DNA from: an uncultured Woeseiaceae bacterium
Lineage (GTDB): Bacteria; Pseudomonadota; Gammaproteobacteria; Steroidobacterales; Woeseiaceae
Assembly (NCBI GenBank): GCA_945788625.1
Contig: CALZMQ010000004.1
Location: 1-64,000 of the forward strand
Length of the DNA stretch: 64,000 nucleotides
Direction of reading: 5' to 3'
The notes below the pieces were generated by a model. The model saw only the letters and a program-made list of their open reading frames with translations, did no database searches and was not told the DNA's origin. Both the position numbers and the translations under genes were made by a program. This document shows positions 1 through 10,638 of this stretch, piece by piece; position 1 is the stretch's first letter, and each line of letters starts with the position of its first letter.

Positions 1-708
1 GCAGATGTATTCCGTGCGATCGGATTCGTACTTCGCCCGATAGTCGTAGAAGACGCGCGGCGTAACGATGCGAATACTCGACAAAGCGCAGCCCTGAAGA
101 ACGCAGATGGTGATTTCGTCGCCCGTTATGCAGCTTTCGAGCAATGCCGTGTCGCCATATTGCAGCGCAGCATCGACTGCTTCATTCAGCTCGGCGCGCT
201 CGAAGACCTTCGTCATGCCGACGCTCGACCCCTGCCCCGACGGCTTGATTATGAGCGGGAAACCGAGCTGCTCGGCCGCGACCGATGCGTCGGCCTGCGA
301 GCGAATCACGGCATAATCCGGCGTGGGTATGCCCGACGCGCGGAACAGGTGCTTGCTGCGCACCTTGTCCATGGCCAGGGCCGAGGCCATGACGCCGCTG
401 CCGGTGTACGGCATATCGAGCCATTCCAGGGCTCCCTGCAGCGCCCCGTCTTCGCCGCCGGGTCCGTGCAGCGCGATCCAAACCCGGTCGAAGCCCGCCG
501 CAGCGAACTGCGCCATGGTTTTCTCCGCCGGATCCCAGGCATGTGCATCCACGCTCCTGGCCTGCAGTGCATTGAGAACGGCAGCGCCGGTATCCAGCGA
601 TACTTCGCGCTCACTCGAGCGTCCGCCGAGCATGACGGCAACCCGACCGAAAGCGGCGGCATCGTCGACCCTGTGTCGTGTTTCGAAGATCGTCGTCGCG
701 TCGCTCAT
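1..708 (-). CDS. ddl: D-alanine--D-alanine ligase, C-terminus cut by window edge
   Basis: Cytoplasmic ATP-grasp ligase that joins two D-alanines for the tip of the peptidoglycan pentapeptide. The 236 visible residues read [10 protein letters not shown] at the start, with the N-terminal family motif GGRSSEREVSL at residues 28-38, then ALHGPGGEDGALQG and the central region with SGQGSSVGMTKV. The C-terminal metal- and ATP-binding residues lie beyond base 1. The ATG at 708-706 overlaps the murB stop as ATGA, so the start is well fixed. It is the last visible gene of the dcw operon; ftsQ, ftsA and ftsZ would be expected further left. The about 20 residues before the domain are a little longer than in E. 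coli DdlB. Confidence 0.95.
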   Translation of the reverse strand, partial: MSDATTIFETRHRVDDAAAFGRVAVMLGGRSSEREVSLDTGAAVLNALQARSVDAHAWDPAEKTMAQFAAAGFDRVWIALHGPGGEDGALQGALEWLDMPYTGSGVMASALAMDKVRSKHLFRASGIPTPDYAVIRSQADASVAAEQLGFPLIIKPSGQGSSVGMTKVFERAELNEAVDAALQYGDTALLESCITGDEITICVLQGCALSSIRIVTPRVFYDYRAKYESDRTEYIC

Positions 709-1580
709 GCTTGCGCCTCGCCGACTATTCGGACTTCGTGCTTCAGGCTCACGCCGTGCTTTTCCAGCACCGTTTGCCGTACGTGCTCGATCAGCTCCTC
801 GATGTCGCTCGCCGACGCCTGGTCGCGATTTATAATGAAATTGGCATGCTTGGTAGAGACTTCCGCGCCGCCGATGCGATGACCCTTGAGTCCGGCCGCC
901 TCGATGAGGCGCGCCGAGTAATCGCCCGGAGGATTGCGGAAGACCGAGCCGCAGCTCGGCAGTCCGAGCGGCTGTGTGGTCTTGCGGCGCTCGAGCATGG
1001 CTTTCATCGCATCCATGCTCGGCTTCACATCCGGGTCGAAACGGAACGTCGCTTCGAGGAACCACTCGTTACCCGGGCCCTGCACGCTGCGATAGCCGAC
1101 CTGGTAATCAGCCGGTTGACGTGTTCGCTTCAGGCCGCTGCGATCTATCGTCCGCACCGACTCGACGCGCTCCCAGGTCTCGCCTCCGTGCGCGCCCGCG
1201 TTCATGGCGAGCGCACCGCCAACCGTGCCGGGAATGCCTGCGAAGAACTCGGAGGGTCCGAGCTCCCAGCGAATGCACTGGCGAGCCAGTTGCGTGCAGG
1301 CCACGCCCGCACCGGCACAAACGCGATACTCATCGATGCGGTCCAGGTGCCGGAGCATTTTCGTGGCAGACACGACCACTCCCGGCAGCCCGCCGTCTCG
1401 CACCAGCAGGTTACTGCCGACACCGTGCCAGAATACCGGTGTGGCGGCGTCGAGCTCGGCGAGGAACGAGGACAGTTCGTCAACCGTTTCGGGAATGAAA
1501 AACGTCTCAGCGGGACCACCTACGCGCCATGAAGTGTGGCGGCTCATCGGCTCGTTGTGCCGGATCTCGGCCGCCATCAT
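705..1580 (-). CDS. murB: UDP-N-acetylenolpyruvoylglucosamine reductase, short (type II) form
   Basis: FAD enzyme reducing the MurA product to UDP-MurNAc. At 291 residues it is the short form, lacking the C-terminal extension of E. coli MurB (342 aa). The FAD-binding segment shows [12 protein letters not shown] at 53-64 and [20 protein letters not shown] at 115-134. The catalytic region GSVFRNP at 210-216 supplies the active-site serine, here S211. The start ATG at 1580 overlaps the murC stop (ATGA); a second ATG follows directly. A much longer open frame continues upstream, but it overlaps murC and has no family similarity. The end overlaps the ddl start, consistent with translational coupling through the cluster. 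Confidence 0.96.
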   Translation of the reverse strand: MMAAEIRHNEPMSRHTSWRVGGPAETFFIPETVDELSSFLAELDAATPVFWHGVGSNLLVRDGGLPGVVVSATKMLRHLDRIDEYRVCAGAGVACTQLARQCIRWELGPSEFFAGIPGTVGGALAMNAGAHGGETWERVESVRTIDRSGLKRTRQPADYQVGYRSVQGPGNEWFLEATFRFDPDVKPSMDAMKAMLERRKTTQPLGLPSCGSVFRNPPGDYSARLIEAAGLKGHRIGGAEVSTKHANFIINRDQASASDIEELIEHVRQTVLEKHGVSLKHEVRIVGEAQA

Positions 1581-3076
1581 GACTGCACCCGGCGCGTGGG
1601 GCCCGATACCAGCAGTTCGGGCAATCCGGCAGCATAGGCCCCGATATCGCCGGCTCCCATCGTCAGCACGAGGTCGCCATCGGTAAGCACGGCATTGAGC
1701 ACGGGTAGCAAGTCGTCGAGCGATTCGACGAAAACCGGTTCGACGGCGCCGCGCGTGCGAATCGCCCGCGCCATCGAACGGCCATCCGCGCCAGCAATAG
1801 GGTCTTCGCCCGCGGCGTAGACGTCGAGCAGCACCAGCGCATCCGCGTCCGACAATACGGTCGCAAAGTCGTCCATCAGGTCGCGCGTGCGCGTGTACCG
1901 GTGTGGTTGGAATACCAGCACGATGCGGCGCTCGGGCCAACCGCTTTTCGCGGCGGCAAGCGTGGCAGCGATTTCGGTCGGGTGATGACCGTAGTCGTCG
2001 ACGAGCAGGACCTTGCCGCCGTCGACCTCTACTTCGCCAAGCGTCTGGAAGCGCCGGTCGATACCTGCGAAACTGCCGAGCGCCCGCATGACAGCACGGT
2101 CGCTGATCTGCAATTCGTCGGCAACCGCAATGGCGGCAAGCGCGTTGCGAACGTTGTGTTCGCCGGGCAGCTTCATGGTTACGTGAAGGACTGGGGACAT
2201 TGCGCCAGCTGTGTCCCCGTGCGTACGTTCCACCTCCGACGGTCGATTACCCGAACCTTCCGCTCCGGCCGAATCGTCTTTCCGAATGACGTCGAATTCC
2301 GTGCGTGCTTCATCGAAACGAATATTTATCGCCCGCACGTCGGCGTCCTCATTCGTGCCATAGGTCGTCACCGAGCGTCCGATGTCGGCGAGCACGTCAT
2401 TGACGCCGGCGTCATCGCTGCACACGACGGCCAGCCCGTAGAACGGCAGGTTGTGCAGGAATTCCACAAAGCCGTTTTTGAGCTTGCCGATATCGCCGTC
2501 GTAGGTCGACATGTGATCCGCATCGATGTTGGTCACAACCGCGAGCATCGGCTTCAGATGTACGAACGATGCGTCGCTTTCATCGGCTTCCGCGACGAGG
2601 TAGTCGCCCTGACCGAGCCGCGCATTGGCATCCGCGCTCTTCAGGCGACCGCCAATAACGAAGGTCGGATCGAGACCGCCTTCCGCCAGGACGCTGGCAA
2701 CGAGACTTGTCGTGGTCGTCTTGCCATGCGTACCGGCTACCGCGATCGAGTAGCGGAAGCGCATCAGCTCCGCGAGCATTTCCGCGCGGCTGACGACAGG
2801 CATGAGTTGTTCCTTTGCCGCAGCCACCTCGGGATTGGTTTCATCGACCGCGCTGGAGACGACGACGGCGTCTGCATCTCGAATGTTGCCCGCAGCGTGG
2901 CCGATGAATACTTTGGCGCCCTGATTCTCGAGGCGCCGTGTCTGTTTGTTCGGTTTCAGGTCCGAGCCCTGCACGGCATAGCCGAGGCTCAACATGACTT
3001 CCGCGATGCCCGACATGCCGGAGCCGCCGATACCGACGAAATGTACACAGTGTATGCGCCGCATGCGTTTGATCAT
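1577..3076 (-). CDS. murC: UDP-N-acetylmuramate--L-alanine ligase with an internal insertion
   Basis: First Mur ligase, adding L-Ala to UDP-MurNAc. About 499 residues with the dinucleotide-like motif GIGGSGMSG at 15-23, the P-loop [10 protein letters not shown] at 115-124 and the C-terminal region [15 protein letters not shown] at 3076 overlaps the murG stop (ATGA), preferred over an upstream ATG at 3103 that lies inside murG. Residues about 267-296 form a low-complexity stretch rich in S, G, E and T that is absent from E. coli MurC, between the central domain (ending FDVIRK) and the C-terminal domain (beginning [10 protein letters not shown]). Its end is encoded by a perfect GGGGACA/TGTCCCC inverted repeat. 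The flanking enzyme appears intact. Confidence 0.96.
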   Translation of the reverse strand: MIKRMRRIHCVHFVGIGGSGMSGIAEVMLSLGYAVQGSDLKPNKQTRRLENQGAKVFIGHAAGNIRDADAVVVSSAVDETNPEVAAAKEQLMPVVSRAEMLAELMRFRYSIAVAGTHGKTTTTSLVASVLAEGGLDPTFVIGGRLKSADANARLGQGDYLVAEADESDASFVHLKPMLAVVTNIDADHMSTYDGDIGKLKNGFVEFLHNLPFYGLAVVCSDDAGVNDVLADIGRSVTTYGTNEDADVRAINIRFDEARTEFDVIRKDDSAGAEGSGNRPSEVERTHGDTAGAMSPVLHVTMKLPGEHNVRNALAAIAVADELQISDRAVMRALGSFAGIDRRFQTLGEVEVDGGKVLLVDDYGHHPTEIAATLAAAKSGWPERRIVLVFQPHRYTRTRDLMDDFATVLSDADALVLLDVYAAGEDPIAGADGRSMARAIRTRGAVEPVFVESLDDLLPVLNAVLTDGDLVLTMGAGDIGAYAAGLPELLVSGPTRRVQS

Positions 3077-4161
3077 GTCGCCGCTCCCGCCTGCTCGAGG
3101 CATACGGCGGTAATGCGCTCGAGCGAATTCGGCGCAGCCAGCGCACGCGCCTTCTCGGCACGGCGCAGCAGCTCCGCGCGCGACTGCAACCAGTCCCGCA
3201 GCAGGTCGGCGAGCAGCTCCGGCGTCAGCTCGCTTTCCGGGATAGTCGCCGCAGCGCCGGCCTCGGCCATGGGGCGCGCGTTGGCGGTCTGGTGATCATC
3301 GACTGCTCCCGGATAAGGGACAAACAGAGCGGGCAGGCCGGCCGCGCACAGTTCCGCGACCGTCAGCGCGCCTGCGCGGCAAATAACCAGGTCGGCCCAC
3401 GAATAGACCGCGGCAATGTCTTCGATGAACGGCAGCAACTCAACCTCAACCTCGTGCTCGGCGTAGACGTCTTTGGCGATTTGCAAAGTGCGCTCGCCGC
3501 ATTGATGCCGCACGTCAGGTCGCAATTCGGGCTCGATCATGGCAAGTGCCGCCGGTACGACACGGTTCAATGCCAGGGCGCCCTGGCTGCCGCCGAGAAC
3601 AAGCAAACGCAACGTACCGTGGCGGTCGCCGAAGCGTTCCGCCGGTGGGGCAATGGCTGCAATTTCCGCGCGCACCGGATTACCGACGGTTTCCGCAACC
3701 ACAGGAGAATTAAAACTGCCCGGGAAGGCTTGCAGCACAACCCGGGCAAGACGCGCCAGAAGACGGTTGGTCAGCCCCGCAGTAGCATTTTGCTCGTGAA
3801 TGACGAGCGGTCGCCGGGTCAGCCAGGCGGCAACGCCGCCGGGACCGCTGACGAAACCGCCCATGCCGAGCACCGCTGCGGGGCGGCGACGCAGGATTAC
3901 GCCGAGCGACTGTAATAGCGCCCAGCCGATACGAACGGGCGCGGCCAGCAAGGCAAGTACGCCCTTCCGCCGCAAGCCCTTCACGCTGATCCACTCGATA
4001 TCGATACCGGCCGCCGGAATAACGCGCGATTCGAGGCCAAGCCGCGTGCCGAGCCACACTATGTTGCGCGACTCTGCCTGCAACGCGCGCGCGACGGCCA
4101 GCGCCGGATACACGTGCCCACCCGTGCCGCCCGCCATCACGAGGATCGGTCGCGAACTCAT
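3073..4161 (-). CDS. murG: Lipid II synthase (GlcNAc transferase)
   Basis: Peripheral membrane GT28 glycosyltransferase that adds GlcNAc to lipid I to give lipid II on the cytoplasmic face. It has 362 residues, close to E. coli (355). The glycine-rich loop [10 protein letters not shown] is at 11-20, [11 protein letters not shown] follows in the N-terminal domain, and the C-terminal nucleotide-sugar domain carries [21 protein letters not shown] and [11 protein letters not shown]. Start and stop overlap ftsW and murC by 4 bases each, so lipid II synthesis and flipping genes are translated in series. Confidence 0.97.
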   Translation of the reverse strand: MSSRPILVMAGGTGGHVYPALAVARALQAESRNIVWLGTRLGLESRVIPAAGIDIEWISVKGLRRKGVLALLAAPVRIGWALLQSLGVILRRRPAAVLGMGGFVSGPGGVAAWLTRRPLVIHEQNATAGLTNRLLARLARVVLQAFPGSFNSPVVAETVGNPVRAEIAAIAPPAERFGDRHGTLRLLVLGGSQGALALNRVVPAALAMIEPELRPDVRHQCGERTLQIAKDVYAEHEVEVELLPFIEDIAAVYSWADLVICRAGALTVAELCAAGLPALFVPYPGAVDDHQTANARPMAEAGAAATIPESELTPELLADLLRDWLQSRAELLRRAEKARALAAPNSLERITAVCLEQAGAAT

Positions 4162-5342
4162 TTGCGGCCACCTCGCTTGCGATTCACGGGTCTCGCGTCG
4201 ACAGCGAGTTCGTGGTGGATGCGGAGTAACAGGCCGATGCAGATCATGGTGATGATCAGGCTGCTACGGCCATAGCTGATGAGCGGCAGGGTGAGTCCCT
4301 TGGTCGGCAGCAGGCCCATGTTCACGCCGACATTGATGAATGCCTGCAGGCCGAGCCAGGTGCCCAGTCCAATTGCCACGTAGGCTTCGAAAAAGCGCTC
4401 TGCATTTGCGGCGCGCATACCGAGTTTGAAGACGCGCCACAGAAGGGCCAGGAACAACGCGATCAGGACCAGCGAACCGACCAGGCCGAATTCCTCGGCG
4501 AACACGGCGAACACGAAGTCGGTGTGCGCTTCGGGCAGGTAGAAGAGCTTCTGCACGCTGTCGCCGAGGCCCACGCCGAACCACTCGCCGCGACCTATCG
4601 CGATGAGGGACTGCGTTAGCTGAAAGCCCGAGTCGTAGGGGTCCGACCATGGATCCAGGAAGCCCGTCAGACGCTTCATGCGATACGGCGACGTGAGCGC
4701 CAGCAGCGCCATCGCCACGACAGCGGTTGAAAAAAACACGAGGAAATCACGAATGCGCGCACCTGCGACGAACATCATGACAAGTGCCGTTGCGAGCAGC
4801 ACGATCGCTGCGCCGAAGTCAGGCTCTTTCAATAACAGGACGCACGCCACCGTCAGTACCAGCATGGGGCGCAGGAAACCGACGAACTCTTCGCGCAGCG
4901 CCTTGTTACGGCGCACGAGATAGCCGGCGAGATACAGCAGGAAACACAGCCGCGCGGGTTCCGACACCTGCAGGTTCATGATTCCGACGCGCACCCATCG
5001 CGTGCTGCCGTTGACCTCATAGCCGATGCCGGGTACGAGCACCACGACCAGCAACGCCAGACCCGCAAACAACATCAACGGCCCGAGGCTCTGCCAGACC
5101 TGCATCGGGATGAACAGGCAGACGCCGGCGGCGATCGCACCCAGGACGGCGGCGATCAACTGGCGCTGCACGTAGAAAAACGGATCGCCTGTCGCATTGT
5201 CGGAAATGGAAATCGCTGCAGACGCGAGGATCACCAGACCGCCCAATAACAGAGTCATGACGATCGTCAGCAGGACCGTATCGATCTGCAGTTCGGTCTT
5301 CAGGCGGGCCGGGAACGGCATTGTGGCGCTGCGAGAGCTCAT
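4158..5342 (-). CDS. ftsW: SEDS-family septal peptidoglycan polymerase
   Basis: Multi-pass membrane protein of the SEDS family that polymerises glycan strands at the septum together with FtsI. It has 394 residues with about ten hydrophobic segments; the first follows a cytoplasmic N-terminus of about 25 residues. The conserved C-terminal segment reads GLLPTKGLTLPLISYGRSS. In the family signature the base after SYG is usually glycine, here arginine (codon CGT). The start is ATG 5342, overlapping the murD stop; the upstream extension to 5420 lies inside murD and looks unrelated. FtsI is encoded in the same cluster. Confidence 0.95.
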   Translation of the reverse strand: MSSRSATMPFPARLKTELQIDTVLLTIVMTLLLGGLVILASAAISISDNATGDPFFYVQRQLIAAVLGAIAAGVCLFIPMQVWQSLGPLMLFAGLALLVVVLVPGIGYEVNGSTRWVRVGIMNLQVSEPARLCFLLYLAGYLVRRNKALREEFVGFLRPMLVLTVACVLLLKEPDFGAAIVLLATALVMMFVAGARIRDFLVFFSTAVVAMALLALTSPYRMKRLTGFLDPWSDPYDSGFQLTQSLIAIGRGEWFGVGLGDSVQKLFYLPEAHTDFVFAVFAEEFGLVGSLVLIALFLALLWRVFKLGMRAANAERFFEAYVAIGLGTWLGLQAFINVGVNMGLLPTKGLTLPLISYGRSSLIITMICIGLLLRIHHELAVDARPVNRKRGGRK

Positions 5343-6676
5343 CGTTTCAGCGCCTCCACTGCATCGCGAAATGCGTCGCCCCTCGCCATGTAATTCGTGT
5401 ACTGATCGAGGCTCGCACACGCGGGCGCGAGCAGAACGGTATCGTCCGACTCGGCGCAGGACGCAGCCATGCGCACGGCCGTTTTCATGTTGTCGGCGAA
5501 ATGAACGGGCTTCACCGTGTCGAGGGCGCGCGCGATTTTTTCCGCGTCCTTGCCAATGAGTACCGCGCCGCGCAGCTTGCCTTCGACGGCCTCGGCCAGC
5601 TCGCTGAAGTCCCCGCCCTTGCCGTCGCCTCCTGCAATGAGTACCAGCATGCCCTCGACGGATTTGATGGAGGCCACTGCCGCGGCGACATTCGTTGCCT
5701 TGGAATCGTTGATGTAGTCGACGGCACCGATGCGCGCGACGGACTGCATGCGGTGTGGCAGGCCGGGAAACTCCGCGAGCACCCGCAACATTGCCAGCAT
5801 GTCGAGGCCGACGAGCTCTCCCGCGGCCAGCGCGGCCAGCGCGTTGAGCTGGTTATGTACGCCGTACAGGGCGAGATCCGCCACCGCGATCAGCAAGGAC
5901 TCTCCACGGGCCAGGTAGGTTTCCCCATCTTCGTCGCGAAGACCGAACTGGTTCTCCGCGGGCGTATCGAGGCCAAAGCTGATAACGCGATCGAGGTGCC
6001 GCGTATGCTCGAGGGCTTGCTCGTCGGCGCGATTGACGACGGCGGCCTCGGCCTCCCGATAGACGCGATACTTCGATTTGCGATATTCGGCTTCGTCAGC
6101 GTGCCAGTCGAGATGGTCCGGCGATACATTCAGAAGCACCGCTACCTCGGCCGGCAGCGATTGCGTGCGCTGCAACTGGAAACTCGACAACTCCAGCACA
6201 TACAAGTCTGGCGTCTCCTGGTCCAGGAGATCCAGCGCCGGTTCGCCGAGATTGCCCCCTGCCAGGACATTGCGATCATCCGCACGGCACATGTGATACA
6301 GGAGCGTCGTTACCGTGCTCTTGCCGTTCGAACCGGTTACCGCCACGAAAGGCGCCCTGGCCTCGCGTGCAAAGATCTCGATATCGGAAACGACTTCGAC
6401 TTTTTTCTTGCGTGCGCTGGCCAACAAAGGGTGCCTGTCCGAAATACCGGGCGAGGCAATAATTCGCTGCACCCCTCCCGGCAGCCTTGCATCACCGAGT
6501 AATACCTCCGCATCAGGCCAGACTTCGTCGAGCTCTTTCATGCCGGGCGGGTCTTCCCGGCTGTCGAAGAACACCGCATCGATGTCGCTGCGACGCAGGT
6601 AGCGTGCAATCGATAAGCCGGTCGCGCCCAGGCCGACGACGAGATCCTTGTGAACTGTTGCCCGTGCAGCGCTCAT
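5339..6676 (-). CDS. murD: UDP-N-acetylmuramoyl-L-alanine--D-glutamate ligase
   Basis: Cytoplasmic Mur ligase adding D-Glu. The protein has 445 residues (E. coli 438). The N-terminal Rossmann-like domain has [15 protein letters not shown] at 13-27, the P-loop GSNGKST is at 115-121, and the C-terminal domain carries [15 protein letters not shown] and [11 protein letters not shown], both typical of MurD. Four-base overlaps join it to mraY upstream and ftsW downstream. Confidence 0.97.
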   Translation of the reverse strand: MSAARATVHKDLVVGLGATGLSIARYLRRSDIDAVFFDSREDPPGMKELDEVWPDAEVLLGDARLPGGVQRIIASPGISDRHPLLASARKKKVEVVSDIEIFAREARAPFVAVTGSNGKSTVTTLLYHMCRADDRNVLAGGNLGEPALDLLDQETPDLYVLELSSFQLQRTQSLPAEVAVLLNVSPDHLDWHADEAEYRKSKYRVYREAEAAVVNRADEQALEHTRHLDRVISFGLDTPAENQFGLRDEDGETYLARGESLLIAVADLALYGVHNQLNALAALAAGELVGLDMLAMLRVLAEFPGLPHRMQSVARIGAVDYINDSKATNVAAAVASIKSVEGMLVLIAGGDGKGGDFSELAEAVEGKLRGAVLIGKDAEKIARALDTVKPVHFADNMKTAVRMAASCAESDDTVLLAPACASLDQYTNYMARGDAFRDAVEALKR

Positions 6677-7755
6677 CGTATCTTCAGACTCGCCAGGCCG
6701 ATCAGCACGAGGATGACCGTAATGATCCAGAATCGAACAATGACCTTGGGCTCCGCCCAGCCCTTGAGTTCGAAATGATGGTGCAACGGCGCCATGCGAA
6801 AGACGCGTTTGCCCGTCAGCTTGAACGACATTACCTGGATCATGACCGACAGCGTTTCGACGACAAACACACCGCCCATAATCGCGAGTACGATTTCCTG
6901 CCGCACGACCACCGCCACGGTCCCCAGCGCGGCACCGAGAGACAGCGCGCCGATATCGCCCATGAAGACCTGCGCGGGGTAAGTATTGAACCAGAGAAAA
7001 CCGAGGCCGGCGCCGGCCAGCGCCGTGCAGAAGACCAGGATTTCACCGGTACCGGCCACATAAGGTATTCCCAGGTAGCCCGAGAAATTTACGTTGCCGG
7101 TGACGTAGGCAAATATGCCGAGCGCACCACCAACAAGCACGGTAGGCATGATCGCCAGACCGTCGAGGCCGTCAGTGAGATTCACTGCATTACTGAAGCC
7201 GACAATAAAAAAGTACGTCACGACAACCTGAAAAAGCCCTAAGGGGACCGCCAGATCCTTGAAATACGGAATCAACAACGACGTTTGAACGTCATCGGTT
7301 GCCGTAACGTACAGAGCAACGGCGGCGATGAGAGCCGCACTAGACTGCCAGAAGAGTTTTTGCTTCGCCGATATACCGGACGGATCCTGCAATATGAGTT
7401 TCTTGTAGTCGTCGACGTAACCGATGACACCGAATGACAGGGTGACGAACAGCACGATCCAGACGTAGACGTTCTCGAGATCGGCCCACAAAACAGTGCT
7501 GACCGAGATGGCGGCCAGGATCAGTGCGCCACCCATCGTCGGCGTCCCGGCTTTTAGCAAGTGGGTTTCGGGACCCTCTTCGCGCACCGGCTGGCCAAGC
7601 TGGTTGACACTCAGCTTCTTGATCATGCGCGGGCCGATGATGAATGACAGCACCAGCGCCGTGAGCGCACCGAGAATTGCGCGCATCGTCAGGTAGTTGA
7701 ATACATTGAAGCCGGATTCGAACTGTGCGAGGTAATTCGTGAGGTAGAGCAGCAT
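6673..7755 (-). CDS. mraY: Phospho-N-acetylmuramoyl-pentapeptide transferase (lipid I synthase)
   Basis: Integral membrane enzyme moving phospho-MurNAc-pentapeptide onto undecaprenyl phosphate. It has 360 residues, the same length as E. coli MraY, with about ten membrane segments. Diagnostic motifs are [30 protein letters not shown] with its metal-binding aspartate, and the histidine cluster MAPLHHHFE. The chosen ATG at 7755 lies one base from the murF stop and begins MLLYLTNYL as in homologues. The longer frame to 7806 overlaps murF and adds a charged, non-homologous N-terminus. Confidence 0.97.
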   Translation of the reverse strand: MLLYLTNYLAQFESGFNVFNYLTMRAILGALTALVLSFIIGPRMIKKLSVNQLGQPVREEGPETHLLKAGTPTMGGALILAAISVSTVLWADLENVYVWIVLFVTLSFGVIGYVDDYKKLILQDPSGISAKQKLFWQSSAALIAAVALYVTATDDVQTSLLIPYFKDLAVPLGLFQVVVTYFFIVGFSNAVNLTDGLDGLAIMPTVLVGGALGIFAYVTGNVNFSGYLGIPYVAGTGEILVFCTALAGAGLGFLWFNTYPAQVFMGDIGALSLGAALGTVAVVVRQEIVLAIMGGVFVVETLSVMIQVMSFKLTGKRVFRMAPLHHHFELKGWAEPKVIVRFWIITVILVLIGLASLKIR

Positions 7756-7756
7756 C

Positions 7757-9118
7757 TCAGGCCTCCCTTCTCGCGGGTTCGTCTTCGCGCAGCGCATCCA
7801 CGACACGCTCCATGTGCATCGATCGCGATCCCTTGACGAGCACGTTGATGGAATTGCTGAGCGTGGAACTCAGATCATCGACCAGTGCGTCTATGCTCCC
7901 GTACCAGCTCGCATGCTCACCGAACCCTTCCACCGTGTTGCGTGACAATTCGCCCAGCGCAAACAAGCGGTCGATACCACATGCCCGCGCCGCTTCTCCA
8001 ACCTCGCGATGCAGCTCCGCTGCATCGTCCCCGAGTTCTTTCATGTCGCCGAGCACGAGCCAGCTCTGGCCGGACAGTTGCGCCAGGAATTCTGCGGCCG
8101 CAGTGACTGACAGCGGATTCGCGTTGTAGCTGTCATCGAAGAGGACCGAGCCATTGGTGCCGCGCAGTGCCTGCAAGCGGCCGCCGACCGGACTCACGGA
8201 TTCCAGCGCCGTTTGAATCTGTGCCAGTTCGAGGCCGAGCCCCAGGGCCACCGCAGCGGCGGCACAGGCATTACGCACGTTGTGAACGCCGGCCAGCGGA
8301 AGCGTGACGGCAACTTCGCCCACTGGAGCGTGCAAACGAAACCTCGACTGCTCTATACCGGTCTCGATGTCGTCGGCCCGAATATCGGAAGCTGCACTGA
8401 AGCCGAAGCTCAGCGTCTTTACATCGGCGACCAGCGAGGACCAGTACTCGAAGTAGGGATCGTCGGCGTTAAGCACGGCGACTTTCGGCCGCACGGCGTT
8501 TTGCAGGATTTCACCTTTTGCGCGAGCCACGCCGTCCACCGAACCGAAGCCCTCCAGGTGCGCGGCTGCCGCGTTGGTAATGACGACCACGTCCGGATCG
8601 GCCAGCGATGCCAGGTAAGCGATTTCGCCGGCATGGTTCGCACCCATTTCGAACACCGCGAATCGATGCTCCGGATCGAGTCGGGCCAGCATGAGCGGCA
8701 TACCGATGTCGTTATTGAGATTGCCCTGTGTAGCCAGGGTTGGTGCCTGCTGCGCGAGGCAGGCATAGATCAGTTCCTTGAGCGTCGTCTTGCCATTACT
8801 TCCGGTAACACCAACGACAGTCGCGTCGTGCCCGCTTCGCCAGGCGGCGCCGAATCGGCCCAACGCCAGTCGTGCGTCGTCTACGGTTATCTGCGGTATG
8901 GCCGCGTCCACGACGCTCGACACGACGGCTCCAGCCGCCCCTGTTTCCCTGGCGGTGCCGACATAGTCGCGACCGTTGAAATTGGGTCCCTGCAACGCAA
9001 AGAACAACTCGCCGTCACACAGCGTGCGGGTATCCGTGCTCACGCCGCGAAACGGGCGGTCATCGCCATGCAGCTCTCCGCCCATGCAGTCGGCGGCAAT
9101 GAGGAGCGTGTCGATCAT
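7757..9118 (-). CDS. murF: UDP-MurNAc-tripeptide--D-alanyl-D-alanine ligase
   Basis: Final cytoplasmic Mur ligase, attaching D-Ala-D-Ala. It has 453 residues (E. coli 452). The N-terminal UDP-binding domain begins [10 protein letters not shown] and includes [16 protein letters not shown]; the P-loop GSNGKTT is at 106-112; the C-terminal domain has [14 protein letters not shown] and LGDMKELG. The ATG overlaps the murE stop by four bases. Its substrate dipeptide comes from Ddl in the same operon. Confidence 0.97.
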   Translation of the reverse strand: MIDTLLIAADCMGGELHGDDRPFRGVSTDTRTLCDGELFFALQGPNFNGRDYVGTARETGAAGAVVSSVVDAAIPQITVDDARLALGRFGAAWRSGHDATVVGVTGSNGKTTLKELIYACLAQQAPTLATQGNLNNDIGMPLMLARLDPEHRFAVFEMGANHAGEIAYLASLADPDVVVITNAAAAHLEGFGSVDGVARAKGEILQNAVRPKVAVLNADDPYFEYWSSLVADVKTLSFGFSAASDIRADDIETGIEQSRFRLHAPVGEVAVTLPLAGVHNVRNACAAAAVALGLGLELAQIQTALESVSPVGGRLQALRGTNGSVLFDDSYNANPLSVTAAAEFLAQLSGQSWLVLGDMKELGDDAAELHREVGEAARACGIDRLFALGELSRNTVEGFGEHASWYGSIDALVDDLSSTLSNSINVLVKGSRSMHMERVVDALREDEPARREA

Positions 9119-10638
9119 CGGCCGCCCTCCTTCACCGCCGCCTCGAGGGTGGCAAGCGCTACTGCGTAGTCGGAAAAGGCACGGCGCTCAGCCCCTATCT
9201 GCTGGTAGTCCTCGTGACCTTTGCCCGCGATCAGTACGATGTCGGAATCGGCAGCCTGTTGCAGTACCCAGGCGATCGCGGTGGCACGATCCTCGATGAC
9301 GGTCGCCGCTTCCGGGTGCAGCAAGCCGGACACCACCTCGGTGATGATCTGTTGCGGCACTTCATGACGCGGATTGTCGCTCGTGATTACGATCCGGTCG
9401 GCGAGTCGCTCGGCTGCTTTGCCCATGAGCGGGCGCTTGCCGGCATCGCGGTCGCCTCCGCAACCGAAAACGCACCACAGCCTGCCACGGCCATGCCCAC
9501 GCAGGGCGCGCAGCGCGACCTCCAGGGCGACGGGAGTATGCGCATAGTCGATGTACACGGCCGGCCCCGGGGCCGGGACACGCTGCATGCGGCCGGGCGG
9601 TGCTTCGATGCGAGACAATGCGCGGCAGGCGGCGTTCAGTTCAATGCCCTGACTGAGAAGCAGCGCCAGGACGATGACTCCGTTCGCCACGTTGAAATCG
9701 CCGGGCAACGGCAGAGTGAAACGGCCGTCGCCCCACGAACTCATGAAAGTGATATCGGAGCCCGCTTCCCGCGCCACGACCGAGCGCACAAAGACGTACC
9801 GCCGCCCATTCGCGACGCGATCGAAATTCGTCGATACGGTAATGACGTCCTGTCCGCAAAGCGTCGCGAGTTGAGTGCCAAACTCGGAGTCGAGGTTTAT
9901 GATCTTGTCGCGCGTATCGCACTCGAGGAACAGGCGAGCCTTGCACTCGAAGTATTCAGCCATATTGGCGTGATAGTCGAGATGATCGCGCGTCAGGTTC
10001 GTGAACAGGGCCGCCTCGAAGCGGACGCCGTCGACGCGACCCTGCGACAGTGCGTGCGAGGAAACTTCGATCGCAGCACAGCTCGCGCCGTCCGCAACGA
10101 AGTCCGCAAGCACGCCATGCAACTCGACAGCCGCCGGGGTCGTCATTCCATCTGCGACCTGCAATTCGTCGACGCCACGGCCCAGCGTGCCGAGGTAGCC
10201 GCACCTCTCTCCGAGCAGGTGCGCGCATTGCGCGATCAGCCACGCCACTGTCGTCTTGCCATTGGTACCTGTCACGCCCGCGACGCGCAGTTTTTCCGAG
10301 GGGCGTCTGTAGAACCGGTTCGAAATTTCGCCGAGCTTGGCGCCGAGATTGTCGATGGCAATAAACGGCATGCCTAAGTCTTTCGACTGCGTCACTATCG
10401 AACGATCGCCCGTCGATGAATCCCAGGCGATTGCGCCGGCGCCCGCCGCCTTCGCCGCTGCCAGGTAGTCGAGCCCGTGGCTGCCAATGCCCTGGCAGGC
10501 AAGGAAAAGGTAACCTTCGCCGAGCAAGCGACTGTCGCTGGCAATACCGGAGATCGGAATAGCGGGTGCCTGCGCATAGCCTTGCAGCAGTTCGGCAAGG
10601 GTCGGCGATTGAGTCAGATGTTCTGCCGGCATACTCAT
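9115..10638 (-). CDS. murE: UDP-MurNAc-L-Ala-D-Glu--meso-diaminopimelate ligase
   Basis: Adds the third stem residue. It has 507 residues, with P-loop GTNGKTT at 124-130 and the tetrapeptide DNPR near residue 419. In this family DNPR marks meso-diaminopimelate rather than lysine specificity, consistent with a Gram-negative wall. STGDRSIVTQ and the HTPVALEVAL segment also match MurE. ATG 10638 overlaps the ftsI stop by four bases; an in-frame ATG two codons later is an equally possible start. Confidence 0.97.
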   Translation of the reverse strand: MSMPAEHLTQSPTLAELLQGYAQAPAIPISGIASDSRLLGEGYLFLACQGIGSHGLDYLAAAKAAGAGAIAWDSSTGDRSIVTQSKDLGMPFIAIDNLGAKLGEISNRFYRRPSEKLRVAGVTGTNGKTTVAWLIAQCAHLLGERCGYLGTLGRGVDELQVADGMTTPAAVELHGVLADFVADGASCAAIEVSSHALSQGRVDGVRFEAALFTNLTRDHLDYHANMAEYFECKARLFLECDTRDKIINLDSEFGTQLATLCGQDVITVSTNFDRVANGRRYVFVRSVVAREAGSDITFMSSWGDGRFTLPLPGDFNVANGVIVLALLLSQGIELNAACRALSRIEAPPGRMQRVPAPGPAVYIDYAHTPVALEVALRALRGHGRGRLWCVFGCGGDRDAGKRPLMGKAAERLADRIVITSDNPRHEVPQQIITEVVSGLLHPEAATVIEDRATAIAWVLQQAADSDIVLIAGKGHEDYQQIGAERRAFSDYAVALATLEAAVKEGGR

